Origin: Paraprevotella xylaniphila YIT 11841
GTDB lineage: Bacteria > Bacteroidota > Bacteroidia > Bacteroidales > Bacteroidaceae
DNA length: 64,000 bases
NCBI RefSeq assembly: GCF_000205165.1
Contig: NZ_GL883831.1
Location: 1-64,000 of the forward strand
Direction of reading: 5' to 3'
Part shown: positions 1 through 8,713 of the stretch, one piece after another
How the letters are laid out: each line of letters starts with the position of its first letter
Numbering within the stretch: position 1 is the first letter of the stretch
Notes under the pieces: model-generated
Databases searched by the model: none
What the model saw: the letters and a program-made list of their open reading frames with translations, nothing else
Told to the model about the DNA's origin: nothing
Made by a program: the position numbers and the translations under genes

Positions 1-50
1 ACCCGTTGTGTGGAAATCGGAAACAGATAATACATACTCACGTTGATTTG

Positions 51-106
51 TCCCATCATTTGGAAAAAAATGTCCCATACACTTCCAAAATAAGTCCATA
101 CCTTTG
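51..106 (+). promoter_or_regulatory. Phased direct repeats and -7 box upstream of the beta-helix glycosidase
   Basis: A -7 box TAccTTTG occupies 99-106. Upstream of it the word TCCCAT occurs at 51 and 73 and TCCAT at 95, a spacing of exactly 22 bases, and the first two copies also share an A-rich tail. Two helical turns between copies, the last one touching the -7 box, is what a dimeric activator of the AraC or hybrid two-component type would need. The repeat is seen directly; the activator is inferred and is not in this window. Confidence 0.5.
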
Positions 107-151
107 CAGCGGAAACATGAAAGAGTCATTGAATAACAGATATTTAAAAAT

Positions 152-2164
152 ATGAAGAAAGTCATGATTAGAAAGAAAACGGTAAGCATCATGTGGATGA
201 TGTTTGTATTCATACTCACAGGGCAAACCATCTGTGCAAAGCCCAAAAACATAACGGTTCATCCATACGCTCCGTTTGTCATTCCAGAAACAGGCCTTGG
301 CGGAGAAGCCTATCCTTCGCATGTAAGAAACGATGTAGCCTCTGCACGCTTTAATGTAAAAGTGGCAGATACCAAAGTTGCTGCAATCCGCTATGACAAT
401 ACTGGTTTTGGCAATCAAGGCCACAACATGGATGTCGCCCGTTTTGCCACGAACAGCCGGACTCCCGAAATCGAAGTCAATGTGAAAGGAGAAAACGAAA
501 TCAACAGCGTAACCATCCATCCTGTACGCTTCTATCCGCAAGAAAAGCTGAAAATCAGCCCTGACAAAAGGAGTGTCACATTCGAAATGGCCAAAGAACT
601 ACCCTACGCCATAGTCATCATCAACGGTAATGACCCACAGGACGCTTCTACTTCCAATCCGCAACTTACGTTGATAAACGATCCTTTGGAAGACTTGACC
701 GAACACCCTTTGCCGAAAGCTCCCAACGTTCTTGATTTTAAGAAGTTCGCAAAGAACTATTTAAAGGAAAACCCTATTACGGAGACATCCGGACAAGTAT
801 GCCGGCCTGCGGGAAGCATCACGGACGCTAGCCTGAATGACGGGAGAATGTTCACGTGGAATTACGAAAAGGGGGTGTTCGTCCCCTATACAGACCGGAT
901 TGTCGCGTTTCCGAATATGAGAAAAAGAAGCCGGAATGACGTTTCGGATGCCCTGCAAGCGGCATTGGAAGTAATCAAGAACACACCGGAACTCAACACG
1001 CTATACATTCCGGCCGGAACTTACCTATGGTCAGGACTGCGCATCATCAACTGGAACGGCGACCGTAAAAACGGAGGAAAACCCCTTTTCGTTTACACTG
1101 ATGAAAACGCGCTTATGATTAACCGTTTGAAGGAATGCCGGGAATCTAATGAGCCTGCCATTTACATCGCCAATTCCTCTTATGTGACCATTTCCGGCCG
1201 TGGCATGCACGACGGGCAAGGCTGCTTTACTTTCGCCATGGACAGGAAGGATGCACGGAACACTCCCCACCAAGGAGGTGCAGTCATAAAGAAATCAAAC
1301 CATATCACATTTAATGATACATATATACGTGACAGCCAACAATGGAATTGGGAAACACATGATGCCACGGACATCGAGCTGAACAACATCAAAGGATTGT
1401 CGCCTTATAACCACGGGTGGATAGACGGACTCAACCTGTCAAGTGGAAAGAACATCACTGTCAACGGTTCCATTACGTTGGGAAATGACGATACATTCGC
1501 AACCGGCCATTATAACCCTTCTAACGAATTTCCAATACGTACCTATCGGGAAACCCCTTCCGTCAATCTCGTGAACACAAACGAGAATCCGGCAGAAATA
1601 CGCCACACGTTTGCTGCAGCAGGTGTTTACAACAAAGACCGGATGAAATGGAGCCGCGACGGCGGATCGGAAAATATCCGTGTCCACAATGCCATCGGAT
1701 GGACACGCACAGCCCATTGCATACGTATCGGAGGAAATGTCCTGATTGGCAAACCTCAGGACAATTCAAGCGAAAAAAACATAAAAGGTTATTACTTTGA
1801 TAATTTCCATTCCATCGCAGGAAGAAAAGCGGGCGGAAACATCAGAATCCAATTCTACGACAAAACCGATTTGCCGGCGAAAGGCGAACTGGTAATCAAG
1901 AACTGCTCTTTCTGGACGGCTTCAAAGGCATGGGCTTTAATCCCGGCCTCTAAAGACAACCACACATCAATACGTAAAGTGGTGTTGCAGAATCTTTATT
2001 TCGCAAAACCCATAACGGAACCTTCTGCCATCTTCTCTGACATCGAAGAACTGACGATAAAGCAACTGCATATCGGAGGACGGAAGATTGACCAGTACGA
2101 TTTGTCCGGCATTCCCCAAAAATTAGAGAATGTCACTCACTTCAAAAACGATTTCAAGGACTAA
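152..2164 (+). CDS. Secreted right-handed beta-helix glycoside hydrolase (GH28/GH49-like)
   Basis: The protein has 670 residues with an N-terminal signal peptide (hydrophobic stretch around residues 10-28). The C-terminal two thirds look like a parallel beta-helix of the pectin-lyase fold. The active-site signature of polygalacturonase/dextranase-type enzymes is visible: D425 in WIDGLNLSSG, then D446 and D447 in TLGNDDTFATGHYN, which would be the three catalytic aspartates. The long beta-sandwich-like N-terminal part and the spacing favour a GH49 dextranase/isopullulanase-like enzyme over a classical GH28, but I cannot decide the substrate. It stands alone, with no susC/susD pair next to it. 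Phased repeats in front of its promoter suggest substrate-dependent control. Confidence 0.7.
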   Translation: MKKVMIRKKTVSIMWMMFVFILTGQTICAKPKNITVHPYAPFVIPETGLGGEAYPSHVRNDVASARFNVKVADTKVAAIRYDNTGFGNQGHNMDVARFATNSRTPEIEVNVKGENEINSVTIHPVRFYPQEKLKISPDKRSVTFEMAKELPYAIVIINGNDPQDASTSNPQLTLINDPLEDLTEHPLPKAPNVLDFKKFAKNYLKENPITETSGQVCRPAGSITDASLNDGRMFTWNYEKGVFVPYTDRIVAFPNMRKRSRNDVSDALQAALEVIKNTPELNTLYIPAGTYLWSGLRIINWNGDRKNGGKPLFVYTDENALMINRLKECRESNEPAIYIANSSYVTISGRGMHDGQGCFTFAMDRKDARNTPHQGGAVIKKSNHITFNDTYIRDSQQWNWETHDATDIELNNIKGLSPYNHGWIDGLNLSSGKNITVNGSITLGNDDTFATGHYNPSNEFPIRTYRETPSVNLVNTNENPAEIRHTFAAAGVYNKDRMKWSRDGGSENIRVHNAIGWTRTAHCIRIGGNVLIGKPQDNSSEKNIKGYYFDNFHSIAGRKAGGNIRIQFYDKTDLPAKGELVIKNCSFWTASKAWALIPASKDNHTSIRKVVLQNLYFAKPITEPSAIFSDIEELTIKQLHIGGRKIDQYDLSGIPQKLENVTHFKNDFKD

Positions 2165-2308
2165 AAAAGGAACAAAGCCCAATGGAAGGCATGGAAGTTA
2201 GGCGCAACTCCCACCCCAGAGTTTTTGCAAAAACCAAGGAAAGGGTATACAGATTCTCGAACTCATTGGGAATTCTGACCTTTAAAAAGGTATCCGGAGA
2301 ACATCGCA

Positions 2309-2692
2309 TCACTCCGTAATCTCTATCTGATTACCTTCCGGTCCTAACACGCAACTCTCATAAAAACCATCGCCTGTAAAACGCGGCCCACTTAACACGG
2401 CATATCCTTGAACCTGCAGAGAGGAAGTCAACCTATCCACTTGTGCCTTACTCCCTACACTGAATGCCAAATGGATATATCCAATCTGGCAAAGTTCTTT
2501 TGTCCCCTCCGTCATATCCGGACGAGACATGATTTCCAATTTGGCTCCATCCTCGAAAGAAAGGAAATAACTCTTCAAGCCTGTCCGGGGATTATGGTAC
2601 ATTTCATTAGAAACGGCATCGAAAAAACGCACAAAGAAATCCTTTACCGCCTCCAAATCCCTCACATACATAGCCACATGATTGATCTTCAT
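2309..2692 (-). CDS. VOC-family (glyoxalase/bleomycin-resistance fold) protein
   Basis: This 127-residue protein has the two beta-alpha-beta-beta-beta halves of the vicinal oxygen chelate fold, beginning MKINHVAMYVRDLE and ending with GPEGNQIEITE. The usual metal ligands can be pointed to: H5, E53 in AKLEIMS, H74 in YIHLAF and the C-terminal E in IEITE. The substrate is unknown; glyoxalase, fosfomycin-type or dioxygenase activities are all possible in this family. Its start codon overlaps the stop of the upstream HpaII-family gene by 4 bases, so the two are translationally coupled and probably cotranscribed. Confidence 0.8.
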   Translation of the reverse strand: MKINHVAMYVRDLEAVKDFFVRFFDAVSNEMYHNPRTGLKSYFLSFEDGAKLEIMSRPDMTEGTKELCQIGYIHLAFSVGSKAQVDRLTSSLQVQGYAVLSGPRFTGDGFYESCVLGPEGNQIEITE

Positions 2693-3783
2693 TTCTTCAC
2701 AAAACCTATCTTTAGGTTCAACTTCAAATAGTAGGCACGGTTTTCACGCTCCAAATAACCGTACTTGTCCTTTTCCGGATGCCCTTTCTCCAAACGGGTA
2801 TGCGTGAACAGGAAATCGGCAAAGACCTGACGCTCCGTCTTACGATAGGCCACCATACGTCCCTCCGCATCCACCATCACGAATCCCGCCACAGCCGAAT
2901 CCGTACCGTCATACTGCTTGGCCGGACGCAAGCCCAAAGCCACGGCCAAAAGGAACTCTTTCATCTTATGACGATAATACCCGTGCTTGCGGATCAATTC
3001 CTCCTTTATTTTCAGCGGGTTCCGGTCTTCTATAAGTGCCGTCAGTTCGTCCACCCGGCTTATGTTGTCCAAATGCATCAAACGCACCATCTCGGCCAAC
3101 ACACGGGAGAAGTTGAGGTCTATCAAGCAAAGGTTACTGCGGAACACTTTATCGGCCACGTCATTATATTTCAACACACCGCCCATGCTCTCGATGTAAA
3201 GCATACGGCGCGCCACCTCGTTCGGATTGTCCGGGTCTTCCGTATAATTGATTTTGTTGACCGCCGGTTGGGAAAAACGAATGCCTCCCTGCTCGAATTT
3301 CAGATTGGCCGTCCGCCCACCGTCCAACAAGGGCACCATGGCACAAAGACGTGAATAGATGCGGAATCCCACGGGCGGGAAACTGTCATCATGAAAAGTA
3401 ATGTAGAAATCGGTACGGTCGTCTGTCCGGGCTTCCATATCATAAATCTTCAGTGCGTCGAGGAAACCTTCTACCCCTTCGGGTGCCTCCACCTCTTCGT
3501 TCCGATCCCGTTTCAGCGCATCGAGAATCATGGATGCCACTGTGCCGAAGTCTTCACGCGGAAAACGTTCGTCCATCTGTTCCCCTTCTACATGGATGTC
3601 GGTCTCTTCCATCGTATAACGACGCTCTCCGTCATGCTCCTGCCGCGTCACCCGAAAAATAGGCAACACACGGCCGGAAGGTAGCCCCTCCTCGTTACCC
3701 AAGACTACCTCCCCCTGAGCCAACAAGTTGAAAAACACATATAATTCGTTCCATTCCCTACGCGTAGCTGTCAACATATCCAT
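2689..3783 (-). CDS. HpaII-family restriction endonuclease homologue (orphan)
   Basis: The 364-residue protein matches my memory of the type II enzyme HpaII (CCGG) over its whole length: the N-terminal REWNELYVFFNLLAQGE, the central VFRSNLCLIDLNF, and the C-terminal LAVALGLRPAKQYDG and YYLKLNLKIGF. The expected PD-(D/E)XK core, which I recall as GF-S-I-K-S in HpaII, reads GFRIYSRL at residues 139-146, so the catalytic lysine seems replaced by Y143. No cytosine methyltransferase is in the window. It is followed by a VOC protein with a 4-base overlap. It may be a nuclease with a different catalytic residue or a non-cutting DNA-binding relative. Confidence 0.65.
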   Translation of the reverse strand: MDMLTATRREWNELYVFFNLLAQGEVVLGNEEGLPSGRVLPIFRVTRQEHDGERRYTMEETDIHVEGEQMDERFPREDFGTVASMILDALKRDRNEEVEAPEGVEGFLDALKIYDMEARTDDRTDFYITFHDDSFPPVGFRIYSRLCAMVPLLDGGRTANLKFEQGGIRFSQPAVNKINYTEDPDNPNEVARRMLYIESMGGVLKYNDVADKVFRSNLCLIDLNFSRVLAEMVRLMHLDNISRVDELTALIEDRNPLKIKEELIRKHGYYRHKMKEFLLAVALGLRPAKQYDGTDSAVAGFVMVDAEGRMVAYRKTERQVFADFLFTHTRLEKGHPEKDKYGYLERENRAYYLKLNLKIGFVKK

Positions 3784-3801
3784 TTCATTTTAAAATACAG
3801 G

Positions 3802-3809
3802 CAAAAGTA
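3802..3809 (-). promoter_or_regulatory. -7 box for the HpaII-family gene
   Basis: On the minus strand the sequence reads TACTTTTG, matching TAnnTTTG, 19 bases before the start codon at 3783. It is back to back with the serine dehydratase promoter. Confidence 0.5.
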
Positions 3810-3832
3810 ATAAATAATATGGGATTTTCCCC

Positions 3833-3840
3833 TACCTTTG
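3833..3840 (+). promoter_or_regulatory. -7 box for sdaA; decides the start codon
   Basis: TAccTTTG matches the Bacteroidales -7 consensus. Transcription would begin near 3847, so the in-frame upstream start at 3838, which lies inside the box, cannot be used and translation starts at 3862. Confidence 0.6.
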
Positions 3841-3861
3841 CAGACAAAAACAACGCTTACA

Positions 3862-5085
3862 ATGATAACTCTGAAAGAACTATACCGTATCGGCTACGGA
3901 CCGTCGAGCAGTCATACCATGGCTCCGCGCAAAGCCGCCACCCTCTTTTTGGAACGTAACTCGAAGGCCATACGTTTCGAAGTAACCCTTTACGGCAGTC
4001 TGGCCGCTACGGGAAAAGGACACATGACGGACAAAGCGATTCTCGACGTATTGGACGAACCACGGACTACTATCACCTGGAAGCCGAAAACTTTCCTTCC
4101 CTACCATCCGAACGGTATGAAGTTCCAAGGATTCGACCCAGAAGGGCACATCACGGAAGATTGGACCGTGTTCAGCATCGGTGGAGGAGCACTGGGTGAA
4201 GAGGGAAAACAAAACCTGACGTTTGAAGAAATATACCCGATGAACTCTGCCACAGAAATCCTGGCCTGGTGCATGCACACCGGAAAAAGTTATTGGGAAT
4301 ACGTGGAGGAATGCGAGGGAAAAGACATCTGGGATTATCTGGAAGAAGTGTGGAACACCATGCAACAGGCCGTACGGAACGGACTGGAACACGAAGGCGT
4401 GTTGCCCGGCCCATTGGGATTGAGAAGGAAGGCTACGTCTTATTATGTCCGTGCCGACGGCTACCAACATTCCATGCGTACCCGCGGACTGCTTTTCGCA
4501 TACGCCCTTGCCGTGAGCGAAGAGAATGCCGGAGGCGGAAAAATAGTCACAGCCCCCACCTGCGGCTCGTGCGGAGTGCTGCCGTCTGTGTTATACCACC
4601 TCTCCGTATCTCGGCACATCAGCGACCAACGTATCCTCAAGGCTTTGGCCACGGCCGGCCTGTTTGGCAACATCGTAAAAAACAATGCTTCCATATCGGG
4701 TGCCGAAGTAGGATGTCAGGGCGAAGTGGGCGTAGCTTGTGCCATGGCGGCTGCGGCCGCAGCCCAGTTGTTCGGAGGCACACCGGCACAAATCGAATAT
4801 GCAGCCGAAATGGGATTGGAACACCATTTGGGACTGACCTGCGACCCCGTTTGCGGTTTGGTGCAAATCCCCTGCATCGAGCGCAATGCCTATGCCGCCG
4901 CCCGTGCCATGGATGCCAATTCGTATGCCATGCTGACTGACGGGGCACACCAAGTGTCGTTCGACAAAGTGGTAGAAGTTATGAAAAAAACCGGCCATGA
5001 CCTACCTTCCCTATACAAAGAAACAGGAGAAGGAGGACTGGCCGAAGATTACAAACGGATGTGGGACACGTTGCATACCCGCTAA
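3862..5085 (+). CDS. sdaA: L-serine dehydratase (L-serine ammonia-lyase), single-chain iron-sulfur type
   Basis: The enzyme deaminates L-serine to pyruvate and ammonia in the cytoplasm using an oxygen-sensitive [4Fe-4S] cluster. The N-terminal domain starts LKELYRIGYGPSSSHTMAPR, the typical substrate-domain signature. The alpha domain contains the cluster cysteines in TCGSCGVLP and CDPVCGLVQIPCIERN and the motif SGAEVGCQGEVG. The length of 407 residues fits a fused alpha-beta chain. The start at 3862 (MITLKELY) is chosen because the promoter box covers the earlier candidate. It converges with, and overlaps by 4 bases, the phosphatase gene on the other strand. Confidence 0.95.
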   Translation: MITLKELYRIGYGPSSSHTMAPRKAATLFLERNSKAIRFEVTLYGSLAATGKGHMTDKAILDVLDEPRTTITWKPKTFLPYHPNGMKFQGFDPEGHITEDWTVFSIGGGALGEEGKQNLTFEEIYPMNSATEILAWCMHTGKSYWEYVEECEGKDIWDYLEEVWNTMQQAVRNGLEHEGVLPGPLGLRRKATSYYVRADGYQHSMRTRGLLFAYALAVSEENAGGGKIVTAPTCGSCGVLPSVLYHLSVSRHISDQRILKALATAGLFGNIVKNNASISGAEVGCQGEVGVACAMAAAAAAQLFGGTPAQIEYAAEMGLEHHLGLTCDPVCGLVQIPCIERNAYAAARAMDANSYAMLTDGAHQVSFDKVVEVMKKTGHDLPSLYKETGEGGLAEDYKRMWDTLHTR

Positions 5086-5552
5086 CGGGCACCACGCAAC
5101 GTATCCAACAAACCGGCACAGGCATCTTCCAGTATGTCGAGCACATTCTCGAATCCGCTGTCGCCTCCATAGTAAGGGTCGGGCACATGGTCTACTACTT
5201 TCAGCCGACAATAGTCCGTCATGCGCACGACTTTCTTTTCTTCTTCCAATCCGGGTGCCAAAGACTTCAACTTACTGATATTACAGTCGTCCATTCCTAC
5301 GATCCAATCGAAATCAAAGAAATCATCATACCGCACCGGGCGCGAGAGATGGGTGATATGATACCCCCGGCGGGCAGCGTGTGCCCGCATACGGGCATCG
5401 GCGGGTTCCCCTTCATGATAGTCTATCAAACCGGCGGAATCCAAGAAGAACTCATGCTCCAAACCGGCATCACTCACCAACTTCCGCATGACTTCTTCGG
5501 CAGCCGGAGACCGGCAGATATTTCCGAGGCAAACGAATAAAATCCTTTCCAT
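5082..5552 (-). CDS. Low-molecular-weight protein tyrosine phosphatase
   Basis: The 156-residue protein begins with the P-loop CLGNICRSPAAEE, in which the cysteine is the nucleophile, and ends with the general-acid loop VPDPYYGG. This is the full signature of LMW phosphotyrosine phosphatases. Such enzymes often reset tyrosine kinases of capsule export, but no Wzc-like kinase is nearby, so the partner is unknown. It is the last gene of the minus-strand operon that starts with the nitroreductase at 8541, 34 bases after the lipoprotein gene. Confidence 0.93.
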   Translation of the reverse strand: MERILFVCLGNICRSPAAEEVMRKLVSDAGLEHEFFLDSAGLIDYHEGEPADARMRAHAARRGYHITHLSRPVRYDDFFDFDWIVGMDDCNISKLKSLAPGLEEEKKVVRMTDYCRLKVVDHVPDPYYGGDSGFENVLDILEDACAGLLDTLRGAR

Positions 5553-5586
5553 CGCTATCTAAAATCAAATCCTTTCCACCGGGCTG

Positions 5587-6075
5587 TCACCAAGAAAGAG
5601 TGTATGAGCCACGCCCCGTACCATAAAGTTGACTGGCAGCCGTAGTCGTAATACTACCGTAAAGGCCTGATTGTCCGCTATTGGAGCCACTCGGTGCCGA
5701 TTGCGGAGCCGTAGCCGAATAACTATACTGGACGCTGAAATTTATTTTAGCCATCCTGCTGCGAAAATCGTCCGGAAGCCGGATACCGATGTATGGGTTG
5801 GATTTATCTGCGTCATACACCACATTATAATCTTTTGTGAAAGTCGTATCCGTACATTCCACACTCCAATGGTATTCAGCCTTATACAACAAATCTCCCA
5901 AACTTTGCTGTACTGCAGTAATCGTGACCGAGTCCCCTGCATTCCAAACCGTAGGCTCAATACGGAAACCGGCAAATGACGGCAAAGTACAAATATGCTT
6001 GTCTTCTTCACAAGCAACAAAGGCCATGGCCACCGCACCCAAGCATGCCAGACGCATCAAAGATTTCATTTCCAT
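5587..6075 (-). CDS. Putative lipoprotein of unknown function
   Basis: This 162-residue protein has a lipoprotein signal peptide with the lipobox AFVAC (lipidated cysteine at residue 22) followed by EEDK, an acidic start typical of Bacteroidales lipoproteins. The mature part contains a short beta-rich region with features of an Ig-like domain (WNAGDSVTITA, YHWSVECTDT) and a serine/glycine-rich stretch near residues 128-150. I do not recognise a family. It sits in the operon between maf and the phosphatase with short spacing, so it is likely coexpressed with them. Confidence 0.7.
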   Translation of the reverse strand: MEMKSLMRLACLGAVAMAFVACEEDKHICTLPSFAGFRIEPTVWNAGDSVTITAVQQSLGDLLYKAEYHWSVECTDTTFTKDYNVVYDADKSNPYIGIRLPDDFRSRMAKINFSVQYSYSATAPQSAPSGSNSGQSGLYGSITTTAASQLYGTGRGSYTLSW

Positions 6076-6089
6076 TCGTCTCTTTATCT

Positions 6090-6680
6090 TTATAATGTTT
6101 TTAATTCCTTATATAAACGCTGCACCGGCAGCCCCATGACATTAAAATAAGAACCGCTGAGGGAAGATACTCCCACATAGCCTATCCACTCCTGAATGCC
6201 GTATGCCCCGGCTTTATCCATCGGACGGTAGTGCGCCACATAATACTCTATTTCTTCATCCGACAACTCGTCGAAAGTCACTTCACTGACCGTCGCAAAA
6301 GTCTTTTTCTTACCAACTGTTACCAATGTCACCCCGGTAATTACCTGATGCGTACGTCCAGACAGGCGGCGCAACATGTCCTTGGCTTCGGCCTCGTCTT
6401 TCGGCTTGCCCAAAACCTTCCCGTCCGTCCAGACTATCGTGTCAGCCGTGATAATCAACTCGTCCGGCTGCATAATAGCTTCATACGCTTCCGCTTTCTT
6501 GCGGGAAATGTACTGCGGGATTTCTTCCCCCGACAACCAGTCCGGATAAGACTCGTCGATGCCTGGCAACACTCTCACTTCATAATCCACATCCAACCCC
6601 GCCAAAAGCTCTTTACGGCGCGGGGAATTGCTGGCCAAGACCAGACGGTATTTCTTCAAGTTCTCCAACATATTCTCCAT
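6090..6680 (-). CDS. maf: Maf-like nucleoside triphosphate pyrophosphatase
   Basis: The protein hydrolyses non-canonical or excess nucleoside triphosphates (dTTP/UTP type in the YhdE branch) to monophosphates. The Maf signature is clear: LVLASNSPRRKELL near the N terminus, then ITADTIVWTDGKVLGKPKDEAEA and GAYGIQEWIGYV. The start is set at 6680 (MENMLENLKKYRLVLAS); the open frame extends ten codons further but that segment overlaps kdsC and has no family match. It lies in the operon directly after kdsC. Confidence 0.93.
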   Translation of the reverse strand: MENMLENLKKYRLVLASNSPRRKELLAGLDVDYEVRVLPGIDESYPDWLSGEEIPQYISRKKAEAYEAIMQPDELIITADTIVWTDGKVLGKPKDEAEAKDMLRRLSGRTHQVITGVTLVTVGKKKTFATVSEVTFDELSDEEIEYYVAHYRPMDKAGAYGIQEWIGYVGVSSLSGSYFNVMGLPVQRLYKELKTL

Positions 6681-6687
6681 TGTTTTA

Positions 6688-7206
6688 CTACCAACCAAAA
6701 GCCTTTTCATCCTTCAGCCACAATCCTTGCGCCTTCAATACCTGTTCTATCACGTCGCGCCCGCATCCATATCCTCCTTTCAAATGGGAGATATAAACCG
6801 CCAAAGCCTTGATTTCCGGAGCTGCGTCGGCCGGCGCACAAGGACAGCCGCAACGCTGCATGACTTCATAATCGGGGATATCATCACCCATGTAAAGCAC
6901 TTCCTCGTCCCGCAATCCATAACGATCCAAAAAGGCTTCGTACGTCTTTATCTTCACGGCACATCCCAAATGCACGTCCGGAATGCCCAGTCCCTCATAC
7001 CGTTTACGCACCGATTCGGTACGCCCACCGGTGATAATGGCCACATGCAAGCCCGACTTGACAGCCAACTGCAAGGCATACCCGTCTTTGATATTGACCG
7101 AACGCATCGGCTCCCCTCCGGGATGCAAGGTGATGGTCTCGGCACTCAGCACGCCGTCCACGTCGAAAACCAACGCCTTTATCTTTTTTAATTCGTAATT
7201 AATCAT
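6688..7206 (-). CDS. kdsC: 3-deoxy-D-manno-octulosonate 8-phosphate phosphatase
   Basis: A HAD-superfamily C0 enzyme that dephosphorylates KDO-8-phosphate in lipopolysaccharide inner-core synthesis. Motif I is [14 protein letters not shown], motif II the serine/threonine in IITGGRTE, motif III lysine in CAVKIKTYE, and motif [13 protein letters not shown]. The length of 172 residues is normal for KdsC, and there is no cap domain. It overlaps the end of the DUF2520 gene by 8 bases and precedes maf, the arrangement common in Bacteroidales. Confidence 0.93.
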   Translation of the reverse strand: MINYELKKIKALVFDVDGVLSAETITLHPGGEPMRSVNIKDGYALQLAVKSGLHVAIITGGRTESVRKRYEGLGIPDVHLGCAVKIKTYEAFLDRYGLRDEEVLYMGDDIPDYEVMQRCGCPCAPADAAPEIKALAVYISHLKGGYGCGRDVIEQVLKAQGLWLKDEKAFGW

Positions 7207-8002
7207 TTATTTCCTTCCTTTCCGCTTCATTCCTCAAGGCCAGAGCATGGATGCTCCGGCTCATCATTTCATAGATTGCTTTCCATTCAGGCTCTCCATC
7301 GAGCATGGCACATTGACGTTCTATCACATTCCGGTCATAGCGCACGGCCGGCCCCGTTTGCGCCTCCACGGGCGGAAGACGATGTACCTTCCGCGCCGTC
7401 TCGTCTATCAAAGGCCACATTACATCGAACGGTATGTCGTCCCGCCCCAACAAGTCCGCAGCCAAAGCGTAACAATGATTCACAAAATTGCAAGCAAATA
7501 CTGCCGCCAAATGGAGACAGCGGCGTCTTTCCGTACTCATCTCCTCCACCCTGTCCGAAACAGAACGCGCCAACTGTTCCGTCTGTGCAAGCGAGTCGGA
7601 GGCGGATGCTTCCACAAAAACCGGAATCTCCTTGAAATCCACCGGACAATCTTTAGAAAACGTCTGCATGGGATATAACACGCCATAACGCCGGACATGT
7701 CCACGGAAAACATCCATCGGCATGCTCCCGGCCGTATGCAGGCACAAGGCATCTCCTATCCGGGGAGCGATACGGGACACCAAGCCCTCTAACACTCCAT
7801 CTTTCACGGAGAAGATATACACATCCGCACCCGGCACCACGGCATCAAGGTCATCCGTCGCCGGACATCCCAAACGTACGGCCAAAGCTTCAGCGGAAGC
7901 CATCGTACGGCTGAAGACCTGCAACGTTTCATGGCCTGCACCGTGCAGAGCCAGTCCCAACCGCGTGGCCAAATTTCCGGCACCAATCCAGACAATTTTC
8001 AT
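7199..8002 (-). CDS. Rossmann-fold / DUF2520 oxidoreductase-like protein
   Basis: The N-terminal NAD(P)-binding motif [15 protein letters not shown] and the downstream pattern VYIFSVKD and [11 protein letters not shown] resemble 6-phosphogluconate or ketopantoate-reductase-like folds. The C-terminal half (from about residue 135, QTFSKDC onward) is the helical DUF2520 domain, including [11 protein letters not shown]. The substrate is not known. Overlaps of 4 bases with the nitroreductase and 8 bases with kdsC show tight coupling. Confidence 0.85.
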   Translation of the reverse strand: MKIVWIGAGNLATRLGLALHGAGHETLQVFSRTMASAEALAVRLGCPATDDLDAVVPGADVYIFSVKDGVLEGLVSRIAPRIGDALCLHTAGSMPMDVFRGHVRRYGVLYPMQTFSKDCPVDFKEIPVFVEASASDSLAQTEQLARSVSDRVEEMSTERRRCLHLAAVFACNFVNHCYALAADLLGRDDIPFDVMWPLIDETARKVHRLPPVEAQTGPAVRYDRNVIERQCAMLDGEPEWKAIYEMMSRSIHALALRNEAERKEIND

Positions 8003-8541
8003 TCTTCCGGCGCGTCAAAGGTATTGATATGCACTTTTTCCCACTGCAACCGGTCTTCATTAAACGGTTTGCGTTCCATTCCCTTATGGCCCACAGCCAC
8101 GATGGAAAGCACCCTTAAATGCTCCGGGACATGCAGAATGGCCCGCACCATCTCCTCCGCAGGTTTTCCATCCGCCATTGTACGGTTCCGGATCTGTACC
8201 CAACAAGCACCCAGACCCAAATCTTCAGCCTGCAACAGCATCATGGTCGTAGCCACCGAAGCGTCTTCCACCCACACGTCGCTCTGCGTCGGATTGGCCA
8301 AGATGACCACCGCCAAGGGAGCACCTTCTATCAACTCGGCTCCGTGCTCCTTGCAATGCGCCAATTGTTGCAACAAATCCTTATTGTCCACAACCACGAA
8401 CTCCCAAGGACACACTCCCTTGGAAGAAGGGGATATCAACGCCGCACGCAACAATGCCACCACCTCGTCTTGGGTCAACTCTTCTTCCGTAAACTTCCGC
8501 ATGCTACGACGGATGCGAATCAGCTCGCTAAACTTTTCCAT
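7999..8541 (-). CDS. Nitroreductase-family FMN protein
   Basis: This 180-residue protein has the nitroreductase features: FMN-phosphate binding RIRRSMRKF at the N terminus, SPSSKGVCPWEFVVV in the middle and LGLGACWVQIRN for the second FMN contact. It probably reduces nitro compounds, quinones or flavin-like substrates with NAD(P)H; the physiological substrate is unknown. It is the first gene of the six-gene minus-strand operon and has a -7 box about 35 bases upstream. Confidence 0.9.
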   Translation of the reverse strand: MEKFSELIRIRRSMRKFTEEELTQDEVVALLRAALISPSSKGVCPWEFVVVDNKDLLQQLAHCKEHGAELIEGAPLAVVILANPTQSDVWVEDASVATTMMLLQAEDLGLGACWVQIRNRTMADGKPAEEMVRAILHVPEHLRVLSIVAVGHKGMERKPFNEDRLQWEKVHINTFDAPEE

Positions 8542-8575
8542 TTCCTTATCCTATATTTATTATCATGTCACTGCG

Positions 8576-8583
8576 CAAAGATA
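8576..8583 (-). promoter_or_regulatory. -7 box for the nitroreductase-kdsC-maf operon
   Basis: The minus strand reads TATCTTTG. The predicted transcription start near 8569 gives a leader of about 28 bases before the start codon at 8541. Confidence 0.55.
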
Positions 8584-8670
8584 CATGATTTCCCTATTAC
8601 GAAGAAAAGAAATCCAGACGGAATCGACAGTTTCACCAAATAAATCGACGGTTCTTTATACAAAAAAGCG

Positions 8671-8678
8671 TATTTTTG
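8671..8678 (+). promoter_or_regulatory. -7 box for the TonB-dependent receptor
   Basis: TAttTTTG matches the consensus and lies 35 bases upstream of the GTG start at 8714. Confidence 0.5.
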
Positions 8679-8713
8679 CGTTATTTAAAAAGTGTAAGTA
8701 GACAGACAACGAA

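Noticed and set aside
3838-3861. Upstream start codon for sdaA
   Set aside because: The ATG lies within the -7 promoter box, so it is not in the transcript; the family alignment also begins at 3862.
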